Notes: generated by a model from the letters alone, not told the origin. Shown: positions 33,996 through 44,669, counted from the first letter of the stretch. The stretch is DNA of 64,000 nucleotides from Pediococcus inopinatus (GCF_002982135.1 NZ_CP019981.1:620001-684000), one strand, 5' to 3'. Program-made: numbers and translations.

Positions 33996-36659
33996 ATGAC
34001 CCGAAAAAAATTACTTTTAATCGATGGAAATAGTGTGGCGTTCAGAGCCTTTTTTGCGCTCCATAACGCGCTAAGTAAATTTACAAATCAAGATGGGTTA
34101 CATACAAATGCAATATATGGATTTAACAAAATGCTTGATCACATTTTGGAGATTGTTAAGCCCACAGATGCGTTGGTGGCATTTGATGCTGGGAAAACAA
34201 CTTTTCGAACCGAAATGTTTGATAACTATAAAGGTGGACGTTCCAAAACTCCACCCGAACTTTCCGAACAAATGCCTTATTTGCGTGAGTTGCTAAAGGC
34301 TTATGGCATTAAATCTTATGAACTAGCTAATTATGAAGCGGATGACATTATCGGAACCCTCTCAAAAGAAGCGGAAACGGCTGGGTATGAAGTTACGATT
34401 GTAACCGGAGATCGGGACTTAACCCAATTATCTAGTGAAAAAACAACTGTTTCTGTAACTGTGAAGGGAGTTAGTGAAGTTGAGCACTATACGCCGGAGC
34501 ATGTGCAAGAAAAGCTTGGGTTAACACCAGCGCAAATTATTGATATGAAAGGATTGGCTGGTGATACATCAGACAATTATCCCGGAGTTACCAAAGTTGG
34601 CGAAAAAACGGCCATTAAATTATTACAACAGTACGATTCTGTTGAAGGTGTTTACGAACACATCGATGAATTAAAAGCTTCCAAAATGAAGGAACATTTA
34701 ATCGAAGACCGTGATAATGCCTTTTTAAGCAAGAAACTGGCTACAATTAATCGTGAAGCACCAATTGCGATTTCGTTGGCGGATTTGGCATATTCAGGTA
34801 AAAACCCCGCAACTTTAGTGGATTTTTACGAACGGATGAATTTTCAATCTTTTTTGAAACAAATTCGTTCAACTGAAGGTTTTGAAGCCCCACAGACTAT
34901 GAAAAAAATCGCTTTTACAGAACTAACTACAGATAACTTGAATGAGGTGGCTAAATTAAAGGGTGAGATGGCTTTTTATTTGGAGATGCCCGAAAAAAAT
35001 TATCATGTGTCAGATTTAGTGGGATTCGGAATTGGTCGTGAAGATAAGTGGTTTGTTTCTAGAAATGTTGATTTATTAACTACGGCCATATTTAAAAAAC
35101 TTTTCACGGATTCAAACAACCAAATAAGTGTCTTCGATCTTAAAAGGACCTATGTGGGATTGAACCGCCTGGGGGTATCCTTCACAAACGGGAAAAATGA
35201 TATTCTTTTGGAATCGTACTTGTTAGATACCAATGATAATTCTAACGATCTTGGTGCTTTAGCTCATCGCCATGGGTATCAAGATATTAAGACAGACGAA
35301 GAGGTTTATGGAACTGGTGTGAAACGTCATATTCCAGATGACGATGCAGAATTTTTAACACATTTAGCAGCCAAGCTTCGGGCTATTCAGCAGTTGGTAC
35401 CGCAGCTAAAAAGTGAGCTTGAACAAAACGAACAAATCAAATTGTATACCGATATCGAGTTACCAATTGCTTTAGTCCTTTCCAAAATGGAAATTGCGGG
35501 CGTTCGCGTAGATACCAATCGTTTGGAACAGATGGAAAGTGAATTCACAGAACGACTGACTGAAATTGAACAAACCATCTACAATGAAGCCGGCGAAGAA
35601 TTCAATATTAAATCTACTAAACAACTTGGCTCAATTTTATTTGAAAAATTAGGACTGCCAAGTTCTAAAAAAACGAAAACAGGCTATTCAACCGCAGTTA
35701 GCGTTTTGGAAGGTTTAAGAGGACAAGCCCCAATTATTGATAATATTTTAATTTACCGACAAATCTCAAAAATTCAATCAACTTACGTAAAGGGATTATT
35801 GAAAGTTGTTCATTCTTCAGATCAAAAAGTGCACACAACCTATCTCCAAACCTTGACGCAAACAGGTCGTTTATCTTCAATTGATCCTAATTTGCAAAAC
35901 ATTCCGATCCGCTTAGAGGAAGGTCGTAAAATTCGACAGGCATTTGTTCCGAGTGCAGATAATGCGCAAATCTTTTCGTCCGATTATTCCCAAATTGAAT
36001 TACGGGTTTTAGCACACATTACTGGTGACAAAAATATGCAGGCGGCATTTAAAAATGGGGAAGATATTCATGCTAGTACTGCGGTCCGAATTTTTGGTTT
36101 AAAGGATGCATCCGAAGTGACACCGAATATTCGGCGCCAAGCAAAAGCTGTTAATTTTGGGATCGTGTATGGAATTAGCGATTATGGTTTATCGCAAAAT
36201 ATTGGTATTTCACGAAAGCAAGCTAAAACCTTTATTGATACTTACTTCCAGGAATATCCAGGGGTTAAAGCATTTATGGATCAAATCGTTGAAACAGCTA
36301 GAAAGCAAGGCTATGTAGAAACGATTGCGCACCGACGTCGTTATTTACCAGACATTAACTCTAGCAATCATAATCAACGTTCGTTTGCTGAGAGAACGGC
36401 TATGAACACGCCGATTCAAGGTAGTGCTGCTGATATTATTAAAATTGCAATGATTCAAATGCAAGATGAGTTAGAGAAGCGACAGTTAAAAACCGAAATG
36501 TTGCTACAGGTTCATGATGAACTGATCTTTGAAGTGCCTGATGATGAATTGGCGTTAGTTAAGGATCTAGTGCCAAGTATCATGGATTCTGCAGTGAAAT
36601 TAGACGTCCCTCTGAAAGTAGAGAGCGCGTTTGGCAAAAGCTGGTATAACGCTAAATAA
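33996..36659 (+). CDS. polA: DNA polymerase I
   Basis: 887-residue repair and Okazaki-fragment polymerase. The 5'-3' exonuclease domain fills residues 1-290 (LLLIDGNSVAFRAFF, GDRDLTQL, GLAGDTSDNYPG). The middle domain has LEMPEK where the proofreading enzyme has its DxE motif, so 3'-5' exonuclease activity is probably lost, as in Bacillus. The polymerase domain has SDYSQIELRVLAH near residue 665 and QVHDELIFEV near 840. ATG at 33996 is 6 nt after AAGGAG. mutM follows after 23 bp, a conserved repair pair. Confidence 0.97.
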   Translation: MTRKKLLLIDGNSVAFRAFFALHNALSKFTNQDGLHTNAIYGFNKMLDHILEIVKPTDALVAFDAGKTTFRTEMFDNYKGGRSKTPPELSEQMPYLRELLKAYGIKSYELANYEADDIIGTLSKEAETAGYEVTIVTGDRDLTQLSSEKTTVSVTVKGVSEVEHYTPEHVQEKLGLTPAQIIDMKGLAGDTSDNYPGVTKVGEKTAIKLLQQYDSVEGVYEHIDELKASKMKEHLIEDRDNAFLSKKLATINREAPIAISLADLAYSGKNPATLVDFYERMNFQSFLKQIRSTEGFEAPQTMKKIAFTELTTDNLNEVAKLKGEMAFYLEMPEKNYHVSDLVGFGIGREDKWFVSRNVDLLTTAIFKKLFTDSNNQISVFDLKRTYVGLNRLGVSFTNGKNDILLESYLLDTNDNSNDLGALAHRHGYQDIKTDEEVYGTGVKRHIPDDDAEFLTHLAAKLRAIQQLVPQLKSELEQNEQIKLYTDIELPIALVLSKMEIAGVRVDTNRLEQMESEFTERLTEIEQTIYNEAGEEFNIKSTKQLGSILFEKLGLPSSKKTKTGYSTAVSVLEGLRGQAPIIDNILIYRQISKIQSTYVKGLLKVVHSSDQKVHTTYLQTLTQTGRLSSIDPNLQNIPIRLEEGRKIRQAFVPSADNAQIFSSDYSQIELRVLAHITGDKNMQAAFKNGEDIHASTAVRIFGLKDASEVTPNIRRQAKAVNFGIVYGISDYGLSQNIGISRKQAKTFIDTYFQEYPGVKAFMDQIVETARKQGYVETIAHRRRYLPDINSSNHNQRSFAERTAMNTPIQGSAADIIKIAMIQMQDELEKRQLKTEMLLQVHDELIFEVPDDELALVKDLVPSIMDSAVKLDVPLKVESAFGKSWYNAK

Positions 36660-36682
36660 CAAATGAATAAGAAGGAATTATT

Positions 36683-37522
36683 ATGCCTGAATTACCAGAA
36701 GTTGAAACGGTAAAACGTGGATTAGATGCCCTAGTTGTCGGTAAAAAAATTAAAAAAATTGATATTTACTATCCAAAAATGGTTTTACCAAATGTAACCG
36801 AATTTACCAAAGCCTTAACTGGCCAAATAATTCAAGGAATTGATCGCCGTGGAAAATATCTTCTTTTCCACTTTAGTGATCAACAATCTATGGTGTCGCA
36901 TTTACGGATGGAAGGAAAGTATTCTGTTCATTCACATGAAATGCCGTTAAACAAACATGATCATGTGGTTTTTGAGTTTACAGATGGTTCAGAGTTACGC
37001 TATAACGATACAAGAAAATTTGGGCGTATGGTTCTAGTACCAACGGGCGAAGAATTTACTGTTGCTGGTCTGAAAACAATTGGGCCGGAACCAACCCCGG
37101 AAACGCTAAGTGTTGAATACATGGCGGAAACGATGAAAAAACATCATAAATCCATTAAATCGTTTTTGTTGGATCAAAATATGATTGCTGGACTAGGCAA
37201 TATTTATTGTGACGAGGTCCTTTGGTTAGCAAAAATTCACCCGTTACAGCCTACGAATACCGTTCCACTTAGCAAGATTATTACACTAAGAGAGAAAATT
37301 TTTGAAGAACTTAACTTAGCGATTCAAGCAAAGGGGACCACCGTTTTTTCATATCTGGATGCTAGTGGACATGCAGGAAGTTTTCAAAATCAATTACATG
37401 TTTATCAAAGAACTGGAAAACCTTGTGAACGATGTGGTACAGCGATTGAGCGGATTAAAGTGGCTCAACGGGGGACTCATTTTTGTCCGTTTTGTCAGAA
37501 ATTAATTGAGGTTAAAGGTTAA
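36683..37522 (+). CDS. mutM: Formamidopyrimidine-DNA glycosylase
   Basis: 279-residue base-excision repair enzyme removing 8-oxoguanine and ring-opened purines. The N-terminal catalytic Pro2-Glu3 (MPELPEVET) and the C-terminal zinc finger CERCG...CPFC are both intact, with the helix-turn-helix AGLGNIYCDEVLW near residue 170. The stop overlaps the coaE start by one base. Confidence 0.97.
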   Translation: MPELPEVETVKRGLDALVVGKKIKKIDIYYPKMVLPNVTEFTKALTGQIIQGIDRRGKYLLFHFSDQQSMVSHLRMEGKYSVHSHEMPLNKHDHVVFEFTDGSELRYNDTRKFGRMVLVPTGEEFTVAGLKTIGPEPTPETLSVEYMAETMKKHHKSIKSFLLDQNMIAGLGNIYCDEVLWLAKIHPLQPTNTVPLSKIITLREKIFEELNLAIQAKGTTVFSYLDASGHAGSFQNQLHVYQRTGKPCERCGTAIERIKVAQRGTHFCPFCQKLIEVKG

Positions 37523-38118
37523 TGACAGTTATCTTAGGATTAACTGGTGGCATTGCTACAGGGAAGTCAACGGTTAGCAGTTATTTAAAAAAACTAGGGT
37601 ATCCAGTCGTTGACGCAGACCAGATTGCTCGTGAGATTGTGCAGCCAGGGACTATAGTTGCTGACCAATTGCGGATAATTTTCGGGGATGCAATTTTTGA
37701 TGGTGCTAAGCTAAATCGAAACCGGTTAGGAAAAATTGTTTTTGGAAGCTCTGTGCAATTACAAAAACTTAATGCGGTGATGCAACCGGCAATTAGAACG
37801 AAAATTCTACAAACATTAAAAGCAGAAAAAAAAGAGTCGACAAAATTAATTGTTTTGGACGCGCCACTGCTCTTAGAACAAGGATATCAGAAGTTTGTGG
37901 ATCAAATTATGGTTGTTGTGAGTGATGCCAACGTTCAACGGGAGCGTTTAATCCGCCGTGATGGCTTTTCTAAAAAAGAAGCTGAACAGCGAATAACGGC
38001 GCAGTGGTCCTTAGAAAAGAAAATTAGTTTCGCTGATATTGTGATTGATAACAGTGGGTCTATTGAAGAAACACGTCAGCAAGTGGTAAAATGGCTTGAC
38101 AATAGTAAGTTACGTTAG
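37522..38118 (+). CDS. coaE: Dephospho-CoA kinase
   Basis: 198-residue kinase for the last step of coenzyme A synthesis: it phosphorylates the ribose 3'-hydroxyl of dephospho-CoA with ATP. P-loop [12 protein letters not shown] at residues 6-17, then [10 protein letters not shown] and LDAPLLLE. The start overlaps the end of mutM (TAATG), so it is translationally coupled. Confidence 0.96.
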   Translation: MTVILGLTGGIATGKSTVSSYLKKLGYPVVDADQIAREIVQPGTIVADQLRIIFGDAIFDGAKLNRNRLGKIVFGSSVQLQKLNAVMQPAIRTKILQTLKAEKKESTKLIVLDAPLLLEQGYQKFVDQIMVVVSDANVQRERLIRRDGFSKKEAEQRITAQWSLEKKISFADIVIDNSGSIEETRQQVVKWLDNSKLR

Positions 38119-38138
38119 TAAGTGGAGGTAGAGTGCCC

Positions 38139-38642
38139 ATGAGATGTCCACATTGTCATCACAATGGTTCTCGAGTGGTGGATAGTCGTCCAACAGATGA
38201 TGGGCGTGTGATCCGCCGCAGAAGAGAATGTGAAGCATGCGGTTTTAGATTTACAACGTTTGAAAGAATTGAAGCATCACCTTTGTTGGTGATTAAGAAA
38301 AACGGGACACGAGAAGAGTTTAATCGAGAAAAACTACTCCGCGGGCTTATTCGTTCTGCTGAAAAACGGCCAGTTGGTATGGACGAAATGTCCAAAATTG
38401 TGGATGAAGTTGAAAACAAAATTCGGGCCCTAGGCGAAAATGAAGTTTCTAGCCAAATCATTGGTGAGTATGTCATGAACTTACTGGCCAAAGTCGATGA
38501 AATTGCTTATATTCGTTTTGCCAGTGTCTACCGTCAATTTAAGGATATGAATGTATTTATGTCAGAATTGAAAGATATGATGGCAAAAGACAAAGCGACT
38601 AAAAAGAAAACTTCCAAAAAAGATGATGGTGGCGAGTCATAA
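38139..38642 (+). CDS. nrdR: Transcriptional repressor NrdR
   Basis: 167-residue regulator of ribonucleotide reductase genes. An N-terminal zinc ribbon (Cys3, Cys6, then CEACG) precedes an ATP-cone domain (about 49-139) that senses dATP/ATP. I start it at ATG 38139, giving the usual MRCPHC opening 10 nt after GGAGG; the in-frame GTG at 38133 is the alternative. A Lys-rich tail closes the protein. It overlaps dnaB by one base. Confidence 0.95.
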   Translation: MRCPHCHHNGSRVVDSRPTDDGRVIRRRRECEACGFRFTTFERIEASPLLVIKKNGTREEFNREKLLRGLIRSAEKRPVGMDEMSKIVDEVENKIRALGENEVSSQIIGEYVMNLLAKVDEIAYIRFASVYRQFKDMNVFMSELKDMMAKDKATKKKTSKKDDGGES

Positions 38643-40045
38643 TGAATGAGGGATGGGCTAATTTAAGCCCCAAAGATGGTTTTTTAGTTACTCAAAGGGA
38701 CTATTTGAGCGATTTTGATCAAAAAGTCCTTACTTTTTTATACCAACCGATTATTGGAGCTAAGGCGTTTAGCTTATTTTTGACGCTTTGGACCGAAATG
38801 AGTCCGACAACCATTCGTTCAGAGAGAAAGTCGCATTTAGAATTATTTGATATTCTGAATTGTGATTTACCCAATTTCTACTTGAGTCGACAAAAGTTGG
38901 AGGGAATCGGATTACTTAAATCTTTTGAAGGACAAGATAACCTTGGCCGTTATTTTGTGTATCAATTGATCAGACCTATATCACCAGACGCGTTTTTTAA
39001 GGATGATTTGCTGAGCAGCTTGCTTCTTGAAGCCATTGGTGAAAATCGGTTTAAAGAACTTGCTGCACAGTTTAAACTAACGCAAGTTGATAAAAAAAAT
39101 CTAAAAGATGTTTCAACTGATTTTTTGACTGCTTTTCACATTTCAGATAACACGATTAAAGAACCTAATTTCTTAATTCGTGAGACTCAAGCAGAATTTA
39201 AGCAGGCCAAATCACAAACGGAGGATCAACTAATCAAGGTTGAAAACAATGATTTTGATTTTAAATTATTAAAAGACCTTCTGAGTCATGGTTTTACCAA
39301 GTGGGAGTCTGTTAATCAAGCCCAACGACTAATCTTGAGTGAACACCTTTTGTATGGAATTGACGAAGTTGAAATGAGCCGTCAAATTGGTCAAGCAACG
39401 GATTTAGTGACCAATCAGTTAAACACCAAGAAATTACAACAACAGATTTCTAAAAGCTTTACTAGCCAAACGGCCCATAAACAAGCTTATGCGGCGAGTC
39501 CTTCAAGTACAGAAACTAAACCAGTAGAAAGCTCGAAGACAGACGAAAACAAGTTGACGTCAGAAGACAAGCAGCTGATTAAAGCGGCTAAGTCCTATGC
39601 ACCGGCAACTTATTTGGAAAATCTGAAGGTGGCTATCCATGGTGGCTATGTCACGTACGGTGAAAAACAAATACTTAAAGATTTAATTGATCGGAATTTA
39701 TTTCCAGTGAGTGTTATAAATATTTTGCTCTCATACATTGTTATTGACCGGGGCGTCACAACGCTCCCTGGAAAATTAGTGGATACGGTGGTGAACAGCT
39801 GGAGTCGGGCACACGTTTCAACGCCTGAAGATGCTATTCTACAAATTAAAAGTTTTGCTACTGAAAAAAATAGTGCTCGTAAGCCAAGAGTAAGTTCACG
39901 AAAAGTTATTGAAAAAGAAACATTACCAGATTGGGCAAAAAATGATACACCAACTGTTAAAACGACCCCAATTAAAAAGAGTGATCAAGAACTTTTGCAG
40001 CGGCGTTTGAAAGAAATGCGTAAACAGAATAAGGAGGAAAATTAG
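38642..40045 (+). CDS. dnaB: Replication initiation and helicase-loading protein DnaB (Gram-positive type)
   Basis: 467-residue DnaB/DnaD-family initiation protein (not the replicative helicase). The N-terminal winged-helix part covers about residues 1-130 (DYLSDFDQKVLTFLYQPIIG). A DnaD-like DDBH2 domain near residues 320-400 includes TYLENLKVAIHGGYVTYGEKQILKDLI. The basic C-terminal tail has RRLKEMRKQNK. It acts with DnaI, whose gene follows after 2 bp, to load the DnaC-type helicase at oriC and at restarted forks. Coupled to nrdR by TAATG. Confidence 0.93.
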   Translation: MNEGWANLSPKDGFLVTQRDYLSDFDQKVLTFLYQPIIGAKAFSLFLTLWTEMSPTTIRSERKSHLELFDILNCDLPNFYLSRQKLEGIGLLKSFEGQDNLGRYFVYQLIRPISPDAFFKDDLLSSLLLEAIGENRFKELAAQFKLTQVDKKNLKDVSTDFLTAFHISDNTIKEPNFLIRETQAEFKQAKSQTEDQLIKVENNDFDFKLLKDLLSHGFTKWESVNQAQRLILSEHLLYGIDEVEMSRQIGQATDLVTNQLNTKKLQQQISKSFTSQTAHKQAYAASPSSTETKPVESSKTDENKLTSEDKQLIKAAKSYAPATYLENLKVAIHGGYVTYGEKQILKDLIDRNLFPVSVINILLSYIVIDRGVTTLPGKLVDTVVNSWSRAHVSTPEDAILQIKSFATEKNSARKPRVSSRKVIEKETLPDWAKNDTPTVKTTPIKKSDQELLQRRLKEMRKQNKEEN

Positions 40046-40047
40046 CC

Positions 40048-40974
40048 ATGGAAAATATACGTGAAGTTTTAAAAGAACTCATGAGTAAACGTCAATTAGA
40101 CACGAAATTTCAGGACCTAATGACTCCGGTTTACGAAGATGCAGATGTTCTCAAATTTTGTGAAGAACATAAAAATGAGTTATCTACTGATGGTGTAGCT
40201 CGTTCTGCGTCAAAACTTTATGAATATGTTCAAGAACGTGATAAATATAATCGTAATGAGCCAACCTTAATGCCCGGATATCAGCCAATTTTGATTGTAA
40301 ATAATCATATGATTGAGGTGTCTTATCAACCCAGCAAAAAGTTATTAGCAAACGAAAAACAACGTGCTTTTAATATGCGTGTTAAGGCTGTTAATATGCC
40401 AAAAATGATCAGACGGGCTCGTTTTGACGATTTTTTTCCGGATCAGGATCGTCAGACTGCGTTAACGGCTGCCTTGAATTTTATTCAAGCTTATGAAAAA
40501 GACCCCCATCAATTTCACAAAGGTCTTTATTTAACAGGTAGTTTTGGAGTGGGAAAGACCTATCTTTTAGGCGCAATTGCTAACGAATTAGCTACGCAAG
40601 GATATGAATCTACCTTGGTTCATTTTCCAAGTTTTGCAGTTGAAATGAAAAATGCCATTGGCGAAAATAATTTGGCCGAAAAATTAAATCTTGTAAAAAA
40701 AGCACCTATTTTGATGTTAGATGACGTGGGGGCGGATGCGATGTCTAGTTGGGTTCGAGATGAAGTGCTGGGTGTTATTTTAGAATATCGTATGCAAAAT
40801 GAATTACCCACATTTTTTAGTTCTAATTTTTCGATGCCCCAATTAGAAACAGAACATTTACAGATTAACCAGCGCGGTGAGTCGGAACCGTTAAAAGCAA
40901 AGCGCCTAATGGAACGAATTAAGTTTTTGGCTACAGAAGTTACCATGGTGGGTGTAAATCGTCGCCAAAAATAA
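40048..40974 (+). CDS. dnaI: Primosomal helicase loader DnaI
   Basis: 308-residue AAA+ helicase loader. The N-terminal helicase-binding region covers about residues 1-130. The ATPase has P-loop GSFGVGKTYLLG near residue 169 and Walker B LMLDDVGAD near 224. A region before it (ARFDDFFPD) is typical of the family. It ends the polA-dnaI run; the thrS promoter and T-box follow. Confidence 0.95.
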   Translation: MENIREVLKELMSKRQLDTKFQDLMTPVYEDADVLKFCEEHKNELSTDGVARSASKLYEYVQERDKYNRNEPTLMPGYQPILIVNNHMIEVSYQPSKKLLANEKQRAFNMRVKAVNMPKMIRRARFDDFFPDQDRQTALTAALNFIQAYEKDPHQFHKGLYLTGSFGVGKTYLLGAIANELATQGYESTLVHFPSFAVEMKNAIGENNLAEKLNLVKKAPILMLDDVGADAMSSWVRDEVLGVILEYRMQNELPTFFSSNFSMPQLETEHLQINQRGESEPLKAKRLMERIKFLATEVTMVGVNRRQK

Positions 40975-40992
40975 AAGATTGATGAGAAGTTA

Positions 40993-41021
40993 TTGACTTT
41001 TTCTCAGAGTGTGGTTTAATT
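40993..41021 (+). promoter_or_regulatory. Promoter of thrS
   Basis: TTGACT at 40993-40998 and TTAATT at 41016-41021 with 17 bp between, directly before the T-box leader. Confidence 0.7.
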
Positions 41022-41027
41022 AGTTTT

Positions 41028-41256
41028 GAAATCAAAGAGAAGACACGATTGTTAGTTGCATCATTTCAGGGAATGGTAGCTATAGCTGGAAGCTACCTAA
41101 TGAACACTAACGATTACCACTTTTCTGAGCCTGATGGAAATGTCAGGACGGATTGTTCCCGTTATCGAACCCATGAGATGCAGAGTAATCTGTAATTTTG
41201 GGTGGAACCGCGTTAATAACGTCCCGAATACATTAGATTGTATTCGGGATTTTTTT
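41028..41256 (+). promoter_or_regulatory. T-box riboswitch of thrS, specifier ACC
   Basis: Stem I contains the distal element GGTAGCTATAGCTGGAAGCTACC (41074-41096) and closes with GTTAGT/ACTAAC pairing. The specifier ACC (Thr) is at 41116-41118, followed by ACTTTTCT. The T-box motif TGGAACCGCG starts at 41203. The terminator pairs CCCGAATACA (41223-41232) with TGTATTCGGG (41239-41248) and ends in seven T. Confidence 0.95.
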
Positions 41257-41286
41257 ATACAAAAAATTAGAAAGAAGAGAAAAAAC

Positions 41287-43260
41287 ATGGCAGATATGGA
41301 AATTACATTAGCAGATGGTGCAAAACGATCTGTAGAAAACGGATCAAGTGTTTTAGAGGTTGCAAAGGCGATTAGTACTAGCTTGGCAAAAAAAGCAGTT
41401 GCTGGAAAAGTAAATGATCAAATTGTTTCTTTAGATCAAATTTTAAGTGAGAACGACAAGCTTGAAATTGTGACAAAAGATTCTGAAACTGGATTACAAG
41501 TTATGTGGAATACTGCCGCAGTTGTTTTAGAAGCAGCTGTTCAATCAATCTATCCAGACATTCATTTTGGGACAAAAGGAAATAGCGAACATGGTTTTTA
41601 CTGTGATACTGATAATGGTGCTGAACAAATCAGTGTGGATAGTTTACCAGCCATTGAAGATAAAATGGCAGAATTGATCAAAAAACAATTACCGCTTAAA
41701 CAAGAGTGGATTTCTGAAAGTGATGCCCTTAAAATTGTGGATGGCGATCCTTACCAGGCAAAATTAGCCCATGCCAATGCTAAAAATGGCAAAGTCAGTG
41801 TCTACAAGATTGCTGACATGACAGTATTGAGTGACGAAGTAGTCTTAGAAAATACAAAAGATGTTAAGGTCTTCAAATTGTTATCAGTTGCCGGTGCTTA
41901 TTGGGAAGGTAAGTCAAGTAACCCAATGTTACAAAGGGTTTATGGAACGGCCTTTTTCAAGCAAAAGGAGTTGGATGCTGAATTAGTACGCCAACAAGAG
42001 GCACATGATCGTGATCACCGTGTTATTGGAAACAACTTGGATCTGTTCTTCGTTGATCCTAAAGTGGGTGCTGGTCTTCCTTACTGGATGCCAAACGGTG
42101 CTACAATTCGGCGGACAATTGAACGGTACATCATCGACAAGGAAGTTGCTAACGGGTATCAACATGTCTACACACCAGTTTTAATGAACTTGGATGCTTA
42201 TAAAACTTCCGGTCATTGGGAACATTATCGTGAAGACATGTTTCCACCAATGGATATGGGCGATGGCGAAATGTTGGAATTACGTCCAATGAATTGTCCT
42301 TCACATATTCAAGTTTATAAGCACCATATTCGTTCTTATCGTGAATTACCAATCCGGATTGCGGAATTAGGGATGATGCACCGTTATGAAAAATCGGGTG
42401 CTCTATCTGGCTTACAACGGGTTCGTGAAATGACTTTAAATGACGGACATACATTTGTAACGCCTGACCAAATTCAAGATGAGTTTAAGAGTATTCTTAA
42501 ATTAATGGTTGAAGTTTACGATGATTTTGATATTACTGACTACACGTTCCGTTTGAGTTATCGTGATCCTAAAAATACAAAGAAGTATTTCGATGATGAT
42601 GAAATGTGGAACAAGTCTCAAGCAATGTTGAAGGCAGCTATGGATGATCTTGGTCTTAACTATGTTGAAGCTGAAGGGGAAGCAGCATTTTACGGTCCTA
42701 AATTAGATGTTCAAACAAAGACTGCACTTGGAAATGAAGAAACACTTTCGACTATTCAACTAGACTTTATGTTGCCTGAAAGATTTGATTTACATTATGT
42801 TGGTGCCGATGGTGAAGATCATCGTCCAGTCATGATTCACCGTGGTCTTGTATCTACAATGGAACGTTTTACAGCTTATTTAACAGAAATTTACAAAGGT
42901 GCTTTCCCAACATGGTTGGCTCCAAAGCAAGTTACAATTATTCCTGTTAATCAGAAGTTCCATGGTGCATATGCAGAAAAACTTCGTCAAAAGATGGCTG
43001 CTAAAAATATTCGGGTTAATGTGGATGATCGTAATGAAAAAATGGGTTACAAAATCCGTGAAGCTCAAACACAAAAAGTTCCTTATGTATTAGTAGTAGG
43101 AGATCAAGAATTAGAGAACGGCTCCGTTAGTGTTCGTAAGTACGGCGAAAAGGATTCTGAAAGTGAAAACAACAATATGTTTATTGATAGTTTGATCGCT
43201 GAAATTCAGAATTATAGTCGCACTGGAGACTCTTCTAAAAATGATGAGTTAATCAAGTAA
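41287..43260 (+). CDS. thrS: Threonyl-tRNA synthetase
   Basis: 657-residue class II synthetase with a full domain set: TGS (about 1-65), SAD editing domain with the HxxxH-type region near 90-200, catalytic core with zinc ligands Cys in PMNCPSHI, His in NDGHTF and His in VMIHRG, and the C-terminal anticodon-binding domain (about 545-640). The ATG at 41287 follows the T-box terminator; the open frame runs back through the leader but has no other good start. Controlled by the Thr T-box. Confidence 0.97.
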   Translation: MADMEITLADGAKRSVENGSSVLEVAKAISTSLAKKAVAGKVNDQIVSLDQILSENDKLEIVTKDSETGLQVMWNTAAVVLEAAVQSIYPDIHFGTKGNSEHGFYCDTDNGAEQISVDSLPAIEDKMAELIKKQLPLKQEWISESDALKIVDGDPYQAKLAHANAKNGKVSVYKIADMTVLSDEVVLENTKDVKVFKLLSVAGAYWEGKSSNPMLQRVYGTAFFKQKELDAELVRQQEAHDRDHRVIGNNLDLFFVDPKVGAGLPYWMPNGATIRRTIERYIIDKEVANGYQHVYTPVLMNLDAYKTSGHWEHYREDMFPPMDMGDGEMLELRPMNCPSHIQVYKHHIRSYRELPIRIAELGMMHRYEKSGALSGLQRVREMTLNDGHTFVTPDQIQDEFKSILKLMVEVYDDFDITDYTFRLSYRDPKNTKKYFDDDEMWNKSQAMLKAAMDDLGLNYVEAEGEAAFYGPKLDVQTKTALGNEETLSTIQLDFMLPERFDLHYVGADGEDHRPVMIHRGLVSTMERFTAYLTEIYKGAFPTWLAPKQVTIIPVNQKFHGAYAEKLRQKMAAKNIRVNVDDRNEKMGYKIREAQTQKVPYVLVVGDQELENGSVSVRKYGEKDSESENNNMFIDSLIAEIQNYSRTGDSSKNDELIK

Positions 43261-43294
43261 ACAGTTTGACAGGGTAGGCTGTTTCTGGTAAACT

Positions 43295-43425
43295 TAAAAA
43301 GTTGAGAAATTAAGCAGAGGCACCCGCTTCTCGCCTTAGTGATTGAATCGCTGGGCTAAAACGATGAAAAGACTATTTAATAGTCTGACTGGCGGGGTGT
43401 GTATGCACCTCGTCTTTTTCTGCAT
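43295..43425 (+). promoter_or_regulatory. L20-leader-type attenuator of infC-rpmI-rplT
   Basis: Between thrS and infC a transcript region folds into successive hairpins, including GACTATT/AATAGTC at 43371-43385 and a terminal GGCGGGGTG/CACCTCGTC hairpin followed by TTTTT (43392-43421). Position and layout match the L20 leader of Firmicutes, where ribosomal protein L20 binding promotes termination. The exact 5' end is not defined. Confidence 0.7.
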
Positions 43426-43450
43426 TTTTCTTAAAATAATTTGGAGGTGA

Positions 43451-43972
43451 ATTGCCATAGCTATTGATATGATGGTTAACAACGGTATTCGTGCCCGTGA
43501 AGTACGATTAATTGGTGATGATGGCACTCAATTGGGTGTAAAGTCGAAACAGGAAGCTTTAGATTTAGCGGATCAAGCAGAACTTGATTTGGTATTAGTT
43601 TCCCCGAAAGCTAAACCGCCTGTTGCCAAGATCATGGATTATGGAAAATATCGTTTTGAACTTCAAAAGAAACAACGTGAAGCTCGTAAACGACAAAAGA
43701 CAATCAGTATCAAAGAAGTTCGTCTTAGCCCTACAATTGATACAAATGATTTTAATACTAAGCTTAAGAACGCTAAAAAGTTCCTAGCAAAAGGTGATAA
43801 AGTCCGAGTTTCAATTCGTTTTAAGGGCCGTGCAATTACGCATAAGGAAATTGGTCGTGAAGTGTTAAATCGGATGGCTAAAGCAGCATCTGATGTGGCT
43901 ACGATCGAACAATATCCTAAGATGGATGGACGAAGCATGTTCTTGATGCTGGCGCCAATTTCAGAAAAGTAA
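43451..43972 (+). CDS. infC: Translation initiation factor IF-3, non-AUG start
   Basis: About 173 residues. IF-3 binds the 30S subunit and checks the start codon. The N-domain begins IRAREVRLI, and the C-domain carries [16 protein letters not shown] and VRLSPTID. The GGAGGTGA site at 43443-43450 is followed by in-frame ATT 43451, ATA 43457 and ATT 43463 before the first ATG at 43469. A start at ATT 43451 gives an N-terminus like that of other lactobacilli; ATA 43457 has better spacing (9 nt). ATG 43469 is over 20 nt from the site. A rare start codon is the known autoregulatory device of infC. Confidence 0.93.
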   Translation: MAIAIDMMVNNGIRAREVRLIGDDGTQLGVKSKQEALDLADQAELDLVLVSPKAKPPVAKIMDYGKYRFELQKKQREARKRQKTISIKEVRLSPTIDTNDFNTKLKNAKKFLAKGDKVRVSIRFKGRAITHKEIGREVLNRMAKAASDVATIEQYPKMDGRSMFLMLAPISEK

Positions 43973-43991
43973 AAAGTAGGAGGAACATATT

Positions 43992-44195
43992 ATGCCAAAA
44001 ATGAAGACAAATCGTGCAGCAGCAAAGCGTTTTAAACGGACCGGTACTGGTGGTTTTAAGAGTGCCAACGCTTACACGAGTCACCGATTCCATGGAAAGA
44101 CAAAGAAACAACGTCGTCAATTACGTGGATTAAGCATGATGGATCATACGAGCGTTAAACGTTATCGTAAGATGCTAGCTCCAATCAACAAGTAA
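43992..44195 (+). CDS. rpmI: Ribosomal protein L35
   Basis: 67-residue, very basic large-subunit protein with the usual [15 protein letters not shown] opening and KRYRKMLAP ending. AGGAGG-type site 8 nt before the ATG. Second gene of the infC operon. Confidence 0.97.
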   Translation: MPKMKTNRAAAKRFKRTGTGGFKSANAYTSHRFHGKTKKQRRQLRGLSMMDHTSVKRYRKMLAPINK

Positions 44196-44250
44196 TTTAA
44201 TTAATTTAAAAGAATATCATGCTGGGTGACCAGTTCTAGGAGGAATTATT

Positions 44251-44607
44251 ATGCCACGAGTAAAGGGTGGAACAGTAACACATCGTCGTCGTAAACGTAT
44301 TTTAAAGCTTGCTAAAGGCTATCGCGGACCAAAACATACTAACTTTAAGGTTGCTAAAGACCAAGTTATGAAGTCAGGTTTGTATGCATTCCGTGACCGT
44401 CGTAACCGTAAGGGAGACTTCCGTAAGATTTGGATCGCCCGTATTAATGCGGCAGCTCGTTTGAATGATATGAGTTACAGCCAATTAATGCACGGTTTGA
44501 AGGTTGCTGAAATCGATATTAACCGTAAGATGTTAGCTGATCTTGCAGTTAACGATGCTGCAGCATTTACAGCATTAGTAGAAACAGCAAAAAAAGCGAT
44601 CGCATAA
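44251..44607 (+). CDS. rplT: Ribosomal protein L20
   Basis: 118-residue basic protein of the large subunit, needed for early 50S assembly, with the family pattern [33 protein letters not shown]. It is expected to repress its own operon through the leader upstream of infC. AGGAGG lies 7 nt before the ATG. A terminator follows. Confidence 0.97.
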   Translation: MPRVKGGTVTHRRRKRILKLAKGYRGPKHTNFKVAKDQVMKSGLYAFRDRRNRKGDFRKIWIARINAAARLNDMSYSQLMHGLKVAEIDINRKMLADLAVNDAAAFTALVETAKKAIA

Positions 44608-44608
44608 T

Positions 44609-44669
44609 AAAAATCCTCGGATTGTAAAGTTATTTCAATTTGAAATACTTTGCAATGCGGGGATTTTTT
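44609..44669. terminator. Terminator after rplT
   Basis: A long interrupted hairpin (AAAAATCC-CG, GTAAAGTATTTCAA and their complements) with flanking A- and T-runs ends rplT and may also serve the convergent oxidoreductase gene. Confidence 0.85.
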
